A DNA stretch of 64,000 bases from Schleiferia thermophila (GCF_003337435.1 NZ_QPJS01000001.1:388513-452512); one strand, 5' to 3'. Positions 27,304-36,961 are shown, counted from the stretch's first letter. Made by a program: numbers and translations. Notes: a model not told the origin generated them from the letters alone.

Positions 27304-28440
27304 ATGATATCCATTCGATGGTTTGTCAGACTGATTCTCATTGAAATAACCCTGATTTACCTGGTGATACTCGCAGGCAGTATCGTACGGGCTACCGGCT
27401 CAGGAATGGGTTGTCCTGACTGGCCTACCTGCTTCGGCTACCTGATTCCTCCTACCGAAAGGCAGCAGGTGGAATTTCACCCGTATCAGAAATACAAAAA
27501 AGGAGCTTTCATAGTACACGAAGATGCACTGTACAGAGCCAGAAAAACTTTTGTATCAGGTCAGGAATTTTCGAAAAACGACTGGGAAAAGTACACGGTC
27601 CACGACTATGCGATTTTCAATCCGGTGCACACCTGGATCGAATACATCAACAGACTGCTGGGAGCATTGGCAGGTATACCGATGCTGCTGATCGCTGTAA
27701 CTTCAATAAGCCTTCGAAAACGTTTGAAAATAATACCAGTGTTGTCGTTTGCAGGGTTGTTTTTATTGGGATTGGTAGCATGGTTGGGCAAAAAGGTGGT
27801 CGATGGAAATCTTATTCCGCATTCCATTACTATCCACATGTTGGGGGCATTGGCCATTCTTGCTGTTTTGATAACCCTGCTGCTGCTTAGCCGTAAAACG
27901 CTCAAAAGCGACCTTACTCTGGACCGTACGCTAAGGCACTGGCTCGGGGCAGCAGTTTTTCTCACAGTTGTTCAGATCATTTTAGGTACACAAGTGAGAG
28001 AACAGGTCGATCTGCTGAATAAAGAGCTCATGGGAATGAACCGTGACAGCTGGCTCAGCACCATAGGTCTTACTTTTTACATCCACAGGTCTTTTTCCAT
28101 TTTGATTGTGATTATCAATGGAATTATCTTCTGGCGAAACAAAAATATCCGAAAACCATTGCGGCTTATCAACGTGATGATCGCCATTCTTCTGACTGAG
28201 ATTCTGGCAGGCATTGTCTTGGCTTATCTGGGCCTGCCTGCTGCTGCTCAGCCGGTTCACATGATTTTGGCTGCCCTGCTTTTTGGTGTTCAGTTTTATT
28301 TGTGGTTGCTTCATTTGATTGCGCGTGTTTCAGATCTGGAAGCCGACAATGATGCTTCCCTCTTTTCCTTTCAAAGGTCAACGCTGATCAGTGAGATGAA
28401 CTCCTCAACTAATAAAATCCACTCGTCCGACACGAATTAA
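27304..28440 (+). CDS. ctaA: heme A synthase (COX15/CtaA family)
   Basis: Integral membrane monooxygenase that converts heme O to heme A for aa3-type oxidases. 378 aa, eight membrane helices. Four expected heme-ligand His contexts are seen: NPVHTWIEYINR, HSITIHMLGA, FYIHRSFS and QPVHMILAALL. The N-terminal GSGMGCPDWPTCFG motif is typical of the family. The first periplasmic loop (about 50-105) is long, as in Bacteroidota members. ctaB and the oxidase genes are not in the window. Confidence 0.95.
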   Translation: MISIRWFVRLILIEITLIYLVILAGSIVRATGSGMGCPDWPTCFGYLIPPTERQQVEFHPYQKYKKGAFIVHEDALYRARKTFVSGQEFSKNDWEKYTVHDYAIFNPVHTWIEYINRLLGALAGIPMLLIAVTSISLRKRLKIIPVLSFAGLFLLGLVAWLGKKVVDGNLIPHSITIHMLGALAILAVLITLLLLSRKTLKSDLTLDRTLRHWLGAAVFLTVVQIILGTQVREQVDLLNKELMGMNRDSWLSTIGLTFYIHRSFSILIVIINGIIFWRNKNIRKPLRLINVMIAILLTEILAGIVLAYLGLPAAAQPVHMILAALLFGVQFYLWLLHLIARVSDLEADNDASLFSFQRSTLISEMNSSTNKIHSSDTN

Positions 28441-28444
28441 GACA

Positions 28445-28693
28445 ATGCGCCTGTTAGAAGTCATTCCTTATAAACAATTCAGAATAAGTATATATTCACA
28501 TGATTTACACTATTATGTGGAAATTGAGGGCGGACCTATGAAACAGTGCTTCAGATTTACCAAAGAGCTGGCTCCGGCAGATAAAGGTGGCGTTCGCGCA
28601 CTTCTGGATGAGGAATTTTTTGCCAGGACTAAAGAGATTTTTGATTTCATGCACCAAAATTTCAAAAATGCCATTGAACGTCAAAAAAGTTGA
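28445..28693 (+). CDS. small hypothetical protein
   Basis: 82 aa, soluble, with an alternating strand-rich first half and a C-terminal helix (about 55-80) rich in charged residues. No motif was recognised and no signal peptide is present. It begins 5 bases after ctaA and overlaps the next lipoprotein gene by 26 bases in another frame, so it is probably part of the same transcript. Coding status rests on position and a continuous frame of reasonable composition. Confidence 0.55.
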   Translation: MRLLEVIPYKQFRISIYSHDLHYYVEIEGGPMKQCFRFTKELAPADKGGVRALLDEEFFARTKEIFDFMHQNFKNAIERQKS

Positions 28694-29066
28694 ACTGCTA
28701 CTTCTGATGTTTTTTCTGTATTCCTGTAGTTCAATCAACGATGTACACTTATCTTCACATCCAGCAGACCTTACTCTTGCGGTCGAGCAGCCTTTCAAAG
28801 AGAATGAGTATCTGGCAATTGTAAGGGTGATTGCTATCCATGAATGTTTTACAACAAATCACTGTCAATGGCTTAAAAGCAAAAAAAACCTGATGGCCCA
28901 CTTTGTCTTTACTCATAAACGTACTGATAACAATCTCAATTTTAAAGCTTTAAAAGAACATTTTCCCGGAGTAAAAGCCGGAGACCGCATTAGAGCCTAC
29001 TGCATTGCTGAGCGTCAAAAACACGGGGAATATCTGCTCAGGGTGTATCAATATACCCTGCTTTAA
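28668..29066 (+). CDS. hypothetical lipoprotein
   Basis: 132 aa. The start MPLNVKKVELLLLMFFLYSC gives a good SPII signal with the Cys at position 20; longer readings from 28587 lie wholly within the previous gene. The mature part has a beta-rich, Lys/His-containing sequence ending in GEYLLRVYQYTLL, an OB-fold-like feel, but no family was recognised. It is the last gene before a convergent gene 12 bases away. Confidence 0.65.
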   Translation: MPLNVKKVELLLLMFFLYSCSSINDVHLSSHPADLTLAVEQPFKENEYLAIVRVIAIHECFTTNHCQWLKSKKNLMAHFVFTHKRTDNNLNFKALKEHFPGVKAGDRIRAYCIAERQKHGEYLLRVYQYTLL

Positions 29067-29077
29067 GGCACAACGTT

Positions 29078-29980
29078 TCAGCCAAAGAGTTTTAAAGCTT
29101 CGTTGTAAGCACTTTCAAAAGCCAGGAGATTTAAATTATTTGGGATCTGCTCGGAAAGCATGTAGCTGATCAGTTTTTCTGTGGGAAGATTTCCAGTTAG
29201 CTCATCCTTAGCCATCGGACAGCCACCAAATCCTCTGATTGCTCCGTCAAACCTACGACAGCCTGCTTTGTAAGCAGCGTCAATTTTTTCAAACCATTGA
29301 TAAGGGAGGGTGTGCAGATGTGCGCCAAAGGTGACTTCAGGCAGTGCAGGAATCAAAAGCTCAAAAACCTGGGAAATGGATGTATTTGTAGCAACTCCTA
29401 CCGTGTCCGATACACTTAATATCCTGATGCCTATACCGGCCAGAACTTTACTCCAGTTCAGCACAATTTCCGGTGACCATTTCTCGCCGTACGGATTGCC
29501 AAAACCCATGGACAGATATACGACCAGCTCTTTGCCGGCCGATTCTGCCATTTGGTGCAATCTTTCTACCAACACCAAAGATTCATCGATGGATTTATTG
29601 GTATTTCTCTTTTGAAATACCTCCGAGATCGAAAACGGATAGCCCAAATAGGAAATCTGCTGATAAGAGCATGCCTGCTCACCACCTCTCTCATTTGCCA
29701 CAATAGCCAGCAACCTTGTCTTTGACTGTGACATGTCTAGACCTGCCAGTACTTCAGCGGTATCGCGCATCTGTGGAATAGCTTTTGGCGAGACAAAACT
29801 TCCAAAATCCAGCGTGTGAAAATTTACTTTTAATAAAGCATTCAGATACTTGATTTTTTGTTTAGTGTGGATAAAAGTCTTAATGCCCTGCATTGCATCT
29901 CTTGGACATTCCACGATTGTAAATCCTGTCCCGGATTCAATTTGATGAGCGAATGCCTTCTTGTGTTGGCTTTCCAGCAT
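29078..29980 (-). CDS. hydroxymethylglutaryl-CoA lyase family protein
   Basis: 300 aa TIM-barrel of the HMGL-like/DRE-TIM family. The N-terminal metal/substrate motif reads VECPRDAMQG, followed by TLDFGSFVSPKAIPQM, GAHLHT (metal His pair) and the lyase signature IRGFGGCPMAKDELTGN with the catalytic Cys. HMG-CoA lyase splits HMG-CoA into acetoacetate and acetyl-CoA in leucine or ketone-body catabolism; EvGPRDGLQ of classic enzymes is replaced here by ECPRDAMQ, the common Bacteroidota form. The first 20 residues before that motif are unusual and the true start may lie further in. Confidence 0.85.
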   Translation of the reverse strand: MLESQHKKAFAHQIESGTGFTIVECPRDAMQGIKTFIHTKQKIKYLNALLKVNFHTLDFGSFVSPKAIPQMRDTAEVLAGLDMSQSKTRLLAIVANERGGEQACSYQQISYLGYPFSISEVFQKRNTNKSIDESLVLVERLHQMAESAGKELVVYLSMGFGNPYGEKWSPEIVLNWSKVLAGIGIRILSVSDTVGVATNTSISQVFELLIPALPEVTFGAHLHTLPYQWFEKIDAAYKAGCRRFDGAIRGFGGCPMAKDELTGNLPTEKLISYMLSEQIPNNLNLLAFESAYNEALKLFG

Positions 29981-30198
29981 TGATTGTACGAAATATGCGT
30001 TTTCCCCTATGCAAAGAAAAGCAACTTATGTCATTTGATGCATTTCTTTCAAAACAGAACATTTTTTACAAGGCAGATACCTTTGGTCATTGTCCTAAAA
30101 GAATAGATACTTCTAATTTCGCCGAAAGCGATTTAATGCAATCTTTATTTTCCATGAAATGCAAGCCCTTTCTTTTGCAGTTTGATAATATAGTAACG

Positions 30199-31824
30199 AT
30201 GAAAATTTTCTCTTCTCTTCTTGTCATGTGTGTTTTTTGTGCATCATTGTTGGCACAACCTAAACTGGTTGTTGGTATTGTGATAGACCAAATGAAATAT
30301 GAGTACCTGGAAAGGTTTGAACCTCTGTTTTCTGATAAAGGAGGTTTTAGAAGGTTTTCAGACCAGGGCTTCAATTTCAGAAATGCTCACTACAACTATT
30401 CTCCTACCTACACAGGTCCCGGCCACGCCAGCGTATACACTGGTACTACACCCATGTATCATGGAGTAGTTGGTAATGAGTGGTACGACCGATATAAAGG
30501 AAAACAGGTTTATTGTGCCGAAGACCCATCGGTAAGCACAGTAGGCGACAACAGCAAAGAAGGCATGATGTCTTGCAGAAACCTGATTGCCGGCACCATC
30601 ACGGACGAACTTAAGCTACGAAGCCCAGAAAGCAAGGTGATCGGTATATCGGTAAAAGACCGAGGAGCCATATTTCCTGCCGGACATGCTGCGGATGCTG
30701 CCTATTGGTTGACCGACGAAAGTGGACAGTTTGTCACCTCTACATACTATATGCAGCAACTGCCCAAATGGGTATCAGAGTTCAATGAAAAAAAACTTGT
30801 GGATAAGTTCCTTTCACAAAACTGGACCACACTCTTGCCCATAAATGAATATGCCTGCTGCGCGGACGACGACTATAGTCCCCACGAAGGTGTCTTTACA
30901 GGAATGGCCAAAGCGATTTTTCCCTACCCGCTTCCTTCACTTCGAAAAAAAGCTGGAAGAAAATTGATTAAAGGAACACCTTTTGGAAATTCAATTGTGA
31001 TTGATTTTGCCAGAGAGGCAATTCAACAGGAGCGATTGGGACAAAGAAATCAGACAGATTTCCTGGCTATCAGCTTTTCCAGTCCTGATTATATCGGACA
31101 TATGTTTGGCCCGAGAAGTGTGGAAATAGCCGATACCTACGCACGTCTGGACAGAGAGCTCGGTGAATTTTTTACTTTCCTCGACCTTACGGTTGGAGCC
31201 GGTAATTATTTGGTATTTCTGACTTCTGACCACGGTGTGGCCGATATTCCGGCCTACCTCACCGATCGAAGAGTTCCAGCCGGAGGCTTTGACTACACCC
31301 TGGTATCCGGCCTGAAAAAACACCTTTTTGATACCTTCGGAGATTCACTGGTAGAAAATGCAACCAATCTCAACATTTATCTCAATCATCAGATCATCGA
31401 ACGGGAGCGTCTGGACTACAGCAAGGTAATGGCCTCAGCCCGGCAATTTTTGCTTAAAGGCGAAGGCGTTTTACAAGTATTTACTGCCGATGAAATAATC
31501 CAGTCGCATGCCCTGGCATTCGAATCCATCAGCCTTACCTCCAGAGGGTATTTTAGCAAGAGAAGTGGTGATCTGCTGCTGGTGCTGATGCCGGGCTATA
31601 TCGAAGGCAGCAGCAGCCGACGTGGCACTACTCACGGCTCCATCTATACCTACGATACTCATGTGCCCATCCTGTTCTATGGCTACAACATCCGGCATGG
31701 CAATACTACCAGACCGGTATATGTCACCGACATCGCACCTACGCTGTCTTTCTTACTGAATATCCCCCTGCCCAATGCTGCTGTGGGCAGACCTCTTTTT
31801 GAATTAACCGAAGATTCTCAATAG
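30199..31824 (+). CDS. PafA-like alkaline phosphatase (phosphate-irrepressible type)
   Basis: 541 aa exported metallo-hydrolase with signal peptide MKIFSSLLVMCVFCASLLAQ. Catalytic landmarks of the PafA group are present: metal Asp in VIDQMKYEYL, Thr72 nucleophile in TYTGPGHAS, Asn93 in VGNEWY (21 residues after Thr, the same spacing as in the characterised PafA), Lys153 and Arg155 in SVKDRGA, and the distal metal ligands in LTSDHGVADIP. It would release phosphate from monoesters in the periplasm. The frame is open upstream to 29953 but that part precedes the signal peptide. A TACCTTTG box at 30078-30085 is a possible distant promoter. Confidence 0.9.
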   Translation: MKIFSSLLVMCVFCASLLAQPKLVVGIVIDQMKYEYLERFEPLFSDKGGFRRFSDQGFNFRNAHYNYSPTYTGPGHASVYTGTTPMYHGVVGNEWYDRYKGKQVYCAEDPSVSTVGDNSKEGMMSCRNLIAGTITDELKLRSPESKVIGISVKDRGAIFPAGHAADAAYWLTDESGQFVTSTYYMQQLPKWVSEFNEKKLVDKFLSQNWTTLLPINEYACCADDDYSPHEGVFTGMAKAIFPYPLPSLRKKAGRKLIKGTPFGNSIVIDFAREAIQQERLGQRNQTDFLAISFSSPDYIGHMFGPRSVEIADTYARLDRELGEFFTFLDLTVGAGNYLVFLTSDHGVADIPAYLTDRRVPAGGFDYTLVSGLKKHLFDTFGDSLVENATNLNIYLNHQIIERERLDYSKVMASARQFLLKGEGVLQVFTADEIIQSHALAFESISLTSRGYFSKRSGDLLLVLMPGYIEGSSSRRGTTHGSIYTYDTHVPILFYGYNIRHGNTTRPVYVTDIAPTLSFLLNIPLPNAAVGRPLFELTEDSQ

Positions 31825-31850
31825 TTAGTGTTTTTTGTACACTTATCGCC

Positions 31851-31858
31851 TATATTTG
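31851..31858 (+). promoter_or_regulatory. candidate -7 box of the GH13 lipoprotein gene
   Basis: TATATTTG matches TAnnTTTG, ending 21 bases before the ATG at 31880. TTG at 31835-31837 is 13 bases upstream, short of the usual spacer. It also supports starting at 31880 and not at 31835. Confidence 0.4.
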
Positions 31859-31879
31859 TTGCGTTTTTTACCAAATACG

Positions 31880-34243
31880 ATGCTTAAAACCACCTGTAAG
31901 CGCTACTGGATTGTATGGATTGCTGTGATTTCTCTTTCCTGCAGCCGCCAATTCGATGATTTCGAAGCATCGCGAGAGCAAGCCTTCATTTATCCGTTTA
32001 CTCCCATCAGGCTGAATATTGATACCACACTGGTTTACATAGACGATTACTTCCCTTTGATTGAAGTGGATTCTGTTAGGGTACCTGCTCCACTTGGTCA
32101 GTTGTTTCAGAAAGAGAACAGGGAATTGCATTTGTTTGGCAATCTAAAGGAAGCCATTGGTGTAGCCGAGTTTTTCACTGAAAAAGGCAAGTTTGATATA
32201 CCCATTTTCAGGTCCGATAAGGTAAAGCTCACCTATGTGCTGCCTCCATCGATACAATTCAAAAGGTCCATAGCCATCAAGGGCACCTTCAACAGTTGGA
32301 ATACTCTTGCCAATCCCTTTGAGCTGGTAGATGGAAACTATCAAACAACCATCGTGGCAGATCCCGGAAAATATGAATATGTGCTGGTAGTGGATGGCCG
32401 GGAAATGATAGACCCCGAAAACCCCGATACGGTCAGCAATGGAATGGGCGGTTTTAACTCGGTGCTGGACATCAGATCCGACCTTGCCGATAGCTGCAGT
32501 TGGGTAGAGGCTGTGGGCTACAACAAAGGAAAAATAACTATTCGCAGTCTTCGGGAAGGTCAGAAGGTAATCGCATTTTTTAACAATCAAAAAATACCAG
32601 AACAATTTATAAAAAAATACCCGGAGCATGTGGACATAGTTTTCCCGTTGGCTTCTGTTAGTTTTCCCCGCTCCTGGCTCCGGGTTTATTCTTTTTCAGA
32701 AGGGTGCAGAAATAATGAAATCTGGATTCCGTTGGCAGAAGGCAATCCGGTGAGCCATTACGGTCAGCTGACCAAAAACGATTGGCATGCCAGTATTTGG
32801 TACTTTTTAATGGTTGATCGGTTTTTTAATGGAAATCCCTCCAACGATCAGAAAGTGGAGGATCCAGAGGTTCTACCCATAGCTAACTATATGGGGGGTG
32901 ATTTGGAAGGCATTCGACGGAAAATAGCAGATGGCTACTTCGATAGCCTCGGAGTAAATGCTATATGGCTATCGCCCATCACTCAAAATCCTGCAGGGGC
33001 GTATGGCCTATGGGATAAAGGGGGTGTAAAAACGAAATTTTCAGGATATCACGGCTATTGGCCTGTGTCCAATGTCCGTGTTGACCATCGCTTTGGCACT
33101 GCAGAGGAACTTAATGCTCTTCTAAACGAGGGACATAAAAGGGGGTATCGCTTTGTGCTGGACTATGTAGCCAACCACGTGCACCAGGAACATCCCATCT
33201 ACCAACAAAACCCGGACTGGGCTACTTCTCTCTACCTGCCCGATGGGAGCTTAAATACCGAGCGGTGGGACGACTACCGGCTCACGACCTGGTTCGACGT
33301 TTTCTTACCTACTTTAGACCTGACCCGGCCAGAAATCGTAGAGCCCATGACAGACTCGGCCCTGGTGTGGGTAAAGGACTATGGTTTCGACGGATTCAGG
33401 CACGATGCCACCAAACACATCGACGAGCTCTACTGGCGGACATTGACCAAAAAAATCAAAACGCTCGAAAGAGTCAAACAGCAAGGCGATAAAATCTACC
33501 AAATCGGCGAAACGTACGGAAGCCCGGAGCTAATCGCCTCTTACATCTCCTCCGGCATGCTCGATGCTCAGTTTGATTTCAACCTCTATGACGCTTCCAT
33601 CCGGTACTTTGCCACAGGCCAAGAGGCTGACTTACAAAAACTACTTACTACCCTGAACACCAGTCTGAAAACCTATGGTATGCACCATCTGATGGGCAAC
33701 ATCACCGGAAATCAGGACAGGCCCCGATTTATATCCCTTGCATCCGGCGATGTGCGATTTGATGAAGATACAAAACTGGCAGGATACACCCGTATAATAG
33801 GCAAACCAAAAGAAATTGCCTATAAAAAACTACAACTTTTAATGGCATTTACCATGGCCATGCCCGGAATTCCGATTATATATTATGGGGATGAAATCGG
33901 CATGCCCGGCGCCAATGACCCTGACAACAGAAGAATGATGAAGTTTGATGATTGGGATAGCGATGAAAAAAACACCTTTAAGACCTCGCAAAATCTGATA
34001 GCACTTCGCAAAAAACTTTTACCTCTTATATATGGCACTACAAAGGTTTATACTGCAGATGATTTGCTCGTGATAGAACGAAATTATCTGGGCAAAAAAA
34101 TCTCAGTGTATATCAACAACACAGCTGAGGAAAAATCCATCGGTAGTGGGCGCATACTTTATTCTAATTCTCTGCATACTGACAAATTGGAGCCTTACAC
34201 TTTTGCACTGATTGAAAATTCGGATGCAGTTCTAGTAAATTGA
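31880..34243 (+). CDS. GH13 alpha-amylase family lipoprotein
   Basis: 787 aa. SPII signal ending at Cys19 (AVISLSC). An N-terminal E-set/CBM48-like domain near 130-180 has IKGTFNSWN and a GKYEYVLVVDG strand, as in glycogen-binding modules. The catalytic barrel follows from about 300: VDRFFNG, DYVANHVH (region I), FDGFRHDATKH with the nucleophile Asp (region II), QIGETYGS with the general acid Glu (region III). Region IV reads TGNQDRPRF, with Gln where most GH13 enzymes have His (NHD). Likely cleaves alpha-glucans in the periplasm or on the surface. No sus genes adjoin it. It is the last core gene before the AT-rich island. Confidence 0.88.
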   Translation: MLKTTCKRYWIVWIAVISLSCSRQFDDFEASREQAFIYPFTPIRLNIDTTLVYIDDYFPLIEVDSVRVPAPLGQLFQKENRELHLFGNLKEAIGVAEFFTEKGKFDIPIFRSDKVKLTYVLPPSIQFKRSIAIKGTFNSWNTLANPFELVDGNYQTTIVADPGKYEYVLVVDGREMIDPENPDTVSNGMGGFNSVLDIRSDLADSCSWVEAVGYNKGKITIRSLREGQKVIAFFNNQKIPEQFIKKYPEHVDIVFPLASVSFPRSWLRVYSFSEGCRNNEIWIPLAEGNPVSHYGQLTKNDWHASIWYFLMVDRFFNGNPSNDQKVEDPEVLPIANYMGGDLEGIRRKIADGYFDSLGVNAIWLSPITQNPAGAYGLWDKGGVKTKFSGYHGYWPVSNVRVDHRFGTAEELNALLNEGHKRGYRFVLDYVANHVHQEHPIYQQNPDWATSLYLPDGSLNTERWDDYRLTTWFDVFLPTLDLTRPEIVEPMTDSALVWVKDYGFDGFRHDATKHIDELYWRTLTKKIKTLERVKQQGDKIYQIGETYGSPELIASYISSGMLDAQFDFNLYDASIRYFATGQEADLQKLLTTLNTSLKTYGMHHLMGNITGNQDRPRFISLASGDVRFDEDTKLAGYTRIIGKPKEIAYKKLQLLMAFTMAMPGIPIIYYGDEIGMPGANDPDNRRMMKFDDWDSDEKNTFKTSQNLIALRKKLLPLIYGTTKVYTADDLLVIERNYLGKKISVYINNTAEEKSIGSGRILYSNSLHTDKLEPYTFALIENSDAVLVN

Positions 34244-34852
34244 GCTAATAATAACATCTAAATTACCGCTATACATTTGATTTATTATCCTTTACTGATT
34301 CTTTAAATGGCGGGGTGTAGTTTACTTCACTTTTGTGTAACTTTCATCCGTTTAGATAAAGAATTTTATTATTGTGATATCTTCTATTTATTTATACACT
34401 TTTTGGGATAGTATACGTATAGATGTCACATATTATTTTTTATCTATATCAAATTTGCTAAAGTTTCCTTTTAATTGATTTCAACATAAATGAATTCAAA
34501 AAATTCAAGCTCAAATTGAAAGTAAACTATTCTAAAAATTCCCGATAAATTAATAATGAAATCACAAAAAGTTGTCTTTTCACTGGTTTAATTTTATTTG
34601 ATCTTTATGCACTTACTTTTCTGATTGTATTCTTAAAACATAAATTTTCATATTTTTGCGTGAACACCTGATTGAATCCTAATTTTATTCCATGACTCAA
34701 TATACATTAAGGCGCAATGCTCTTTTAGAGTCCCAGGCAAGGTTAAATATTTATTTATGAAACTATCATTAAAATATCAAATTAGAAAAATTTTGGGAGA
34801 TAAATAATCCAATTAAATATCGACATCAATAAAATTTAAAAAATCATAAGCA
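34244..34852. other. AT-rich spacer at the left edge of the restriction island
   Basis: About 600 bases of strongly AT-rich sequence with no convincing gene; the longest ATG frame in the middle (34692-34760) gives only 22 codons. A promoter-like TTG (34625-34627) with 23 bases to TATTTTTG (34651-34658) lies 195 bases before mod. The abrupt drop in GC after the GH13 gene marks the start of probable foreign DNA. No tRNA or direct-repeat attachment site was found. Confidence 0.6.
34625..34658 (+). promoter_or_regulatory. candidate promoter for the type III restriction operon
   Basis: A TTG at 34625-34627, a 23-base spacer and TATTTTTG at 34651-34658 fit the Bacteroidota -33/-7 pattern. The predicted leader to mod would be about 190 bases. 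Confidence 0.35.
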
Positions 34853-36931
34853 ATGAATATACAATATATTACAAAAAACATTCAGATTAAAAACAAAGAT
34901 TTAGAACTATTAAAAACTCACTTTTCTCATTACTTTGATAAAAATGGCAAGTTCGACTTTGTAAAATTTCAAAAAGAATTAGAATCCCAAAATATAGAGC
35001 TCAGTTTTGAAAAAGAAAGCTACGGGCTCGATTGGCTGGGCAAAAGCTATGCACGGCTTTTAGCAAGCGACCCTGCAACAACCCTACTCAAAGCCGATGA
35101 AACACACAATCAAAAGCCAGAAAATGTCAATTCACAGAATTTACTTATAAAGGGCGACAACCTTGAGGTCTTAAAACACCTTGCCAACGCCTACTACGAA
35201 AAAGTAAAGATGATCTACATAGACCCGCCCTACAATACCGGAAATGATGGCTTTGTGTATAACGATGACCGAAAATACACGGTAGAACAATTGCAGGAAC
35301 TTTTAGGCATAGACAAAGAAAGAGCCAAACGAATTTTAGACTTTACCCAGAGTAAAAGTAACAGCCACAGTGCCTGGCTTACCTTTATGTATCCCCGACT
35401 TTACATTGCTAAACAGCTCTTACGAGAGGATGGGGTAATCTTTGTCTCCATTGATGACAATGAGGTAGCACAACTCAGGCTTTTGATGGATGAGGTGTTT
35501 GGGGAGGAGAATTTTGTTGCGAAATTTGATTGGCGTAAAAAAACAGGTGCAAATGATGCTAAAGATATAGCAGTTATAACAGAAAGTATTTTGTTATATG
35601 CAAAAAACAAACATTACACCATTGAAAAAGACATTTGGGGGCGAGATGAAAGGTCTGTAAATAAAAAAAGGTATAAATTATCAGATGAATTTATTGAAGA
35701 ACGAGGTAAATATTATTTGGATACTCTTGACAGAGGTGGTTTACAATATTCAGATTCTATGAATTTTGGTATTGAGGCTCCTGATGGTAGTTTAATTTTT
35801 CCTAATGGTCGTTCAGAGTTTAAAAATGATGGATGGATATGGAAATGGAATAAAGAAAAAATAAAATGGGGAATTGAAAATAAATTTATAGAATTCGTTA
35901 AATCAGAAAAAAGCTCTGGCTCAAAATATACAATAAAATATAAAGTTTATGAGAAGGTAGATAATGAAGGGAAACCGCGTGTTAGATCGGGCAGAGCATT
36001 TACTAATTTAATTACAGAACCTATCAATCAGCAGGGGAATAACGATTTTTCTAAATTATTTGATGGTAATACATATTTTACTAATCCCAAACCTATTGGT
36101 TTAATTAAATATTTAATTAGAACAATAGATAACGACACTTTAACTGTCCTCGACTTCTTCGCAGGCTCCGGCACCACAGGCGATGCGGTAATGCAACTCA
36201 ATGCCGAGGATGGCGGCAACCGTAAATACATCCTTGTACAACTCCCCGAACCTATTGACCCCAAGAAAAACCAAACGGCTTACGATTTTGTCAAAGACGA
36301 ACTCAAAGCTGAGCCAACGATTTTTGAGATTTGCAAAGAACGCCTGATCCGCGCTGCAAAGAAAATCAAAACCGAAACCATTGATAAAAATATTGCCGAA
36401 AAAGAAAAAGAACTGCAACAATTACAGAGTGAATTAAACTTAGAAGAGAGAGATGAAAAAATAGCTATCCTGAAACAAGAGATTGATGCTCTAAACAATC
36501 AAGATCTGGGATTCAAGGTTTTTGAAACCATGCCTATATGGGAAGATTACAATTTTGAAGCCGAAACTTTTGATAGCTCTCAAACACTTTTTGACACCGG
36601 CAAACTTACTGAAGACGATCTAAAAGCTCTTCTCATAACCTGGAAAACCTACGACGGTATGCCCTTGACAGAGGATTTAGAAACCATTACCCTGGATAGC
36701 TACACAGCCTATTACGGCAATGGCAAACTTTATCTTATGCACAAAGGATTTACAACCAATACCCTCAAAGCCCTCTTAGAAAAGATTGACAGCGACAGAC
36801 ACTTCGAGCCCAAAAGCATCATTGCCTTTGGATATCATTTTGAAAGTGCGCGCCTCAGGGAACTGAGTGAGAATGTAAAAAACTATGCCAACAAAAAGCA
36901 TATTGATATAGAGTTCATTATAAGGTATTAG
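34853..36931 (+). CDS. type III DNA methyltransferase (Mod subunit)
   Basis: 692 aa beta-class N6-adenine methyltransferase: the catalytic motif DPPYNTG (Asp124) precedes the SAM-binding FFAGSGTTGD (about 435-444). A target-recognition region lies between them (about 225-430). N-terminal residues 1-90 and the helical Glu/Lys/Gln-rich stretch at about 505-550 are typical of Mod proteins. Mod methylates one strand of an asymmetric site and directs the Res subunit. The target-recognition part is visibly more AT-rich than both flanks, suggesting recombination there. The recognition site cannot be predicted from sequence alone. It is followed by a short non-RM gene rather than directly by res. Confidence 0.95.
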   Translation: MNIQYITKNIQIKNKDLELLKTHFSHYFDKNGKFDFVKFQKELESQNIELSFEKESYGLDWLGKSYARLLASDPATTLLKADETHNQKPENVNSQNLLIKGDNLEVLKHLANAYYEKVKMIYIDPPYNTGNDGFVYNDDRKYTVEQLQELLGIDKERAKRILDFTQSKSNSHSAWLTFMYPRLYIAKQLLREDGVIFVSIDDNEVAQLRLLMDEVFGEENFVAKFDWRKKTGANDAKDIAVITESILLYAKNKHYTIEKDIWGRDERSVNKKRYKLSDEFIEERGKYYLDTLDRGGLQYSDSMNFGIEAPDGSLIFPNGRSEFKNDGWIWKWNKEKIKWGIENKFIEFVKSEKSSGSKYTIKYKVYEKVDNEGKPRVRSGRAFTNLITEPINQQGNNDFSKLFDGNTYFTNPKPIGLIKYLIRTIDNDTLTVLDFFAGSGTTGDAVMQLNAEDGGNRKYILVQLPEPIDPKKNQTAYDFVKDELKAEPTIFEICKERLIRAAKKIKTETIDKNIAEKEKELQQLQSELNLEERDEKIAILKQEIDALNNQDLGFKVFETMPIWEDYNFEAETFDSSQTLFDTGKLTEDDLKALLITWKTYDGMPLTEDLETITLDSYTAYYGNGKLYLMHKGFTTNTLKALLEKIDSDRHFEPKSIIAFGYHFESARLRELSENVKNYANKKHIDIEFIIRY

Positions 36932-36961
36932 TTTTTAGTTTTGAGTTATGAGTTTTGAGTT
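36931..36961. repeat. left arm of an imperfect inverted repeat around the four-helix-bundle gene
   Basis: 31 bases starting at the last base of the mod stop codon and ending one base before the next ATG. It consists of 7-base units of the TTTTGAG/TTATGAG type. Its reverse complement matches 37291-37321 at 25 of 31 positions. Confidence 0.6.

Noticed and set aside
34692-34760. 22-codon frame in the AT-rich spacer before mod
   Set aside because: Too short, no ribosome-binding context or homology seen; chance frame in AT-rich DNA.
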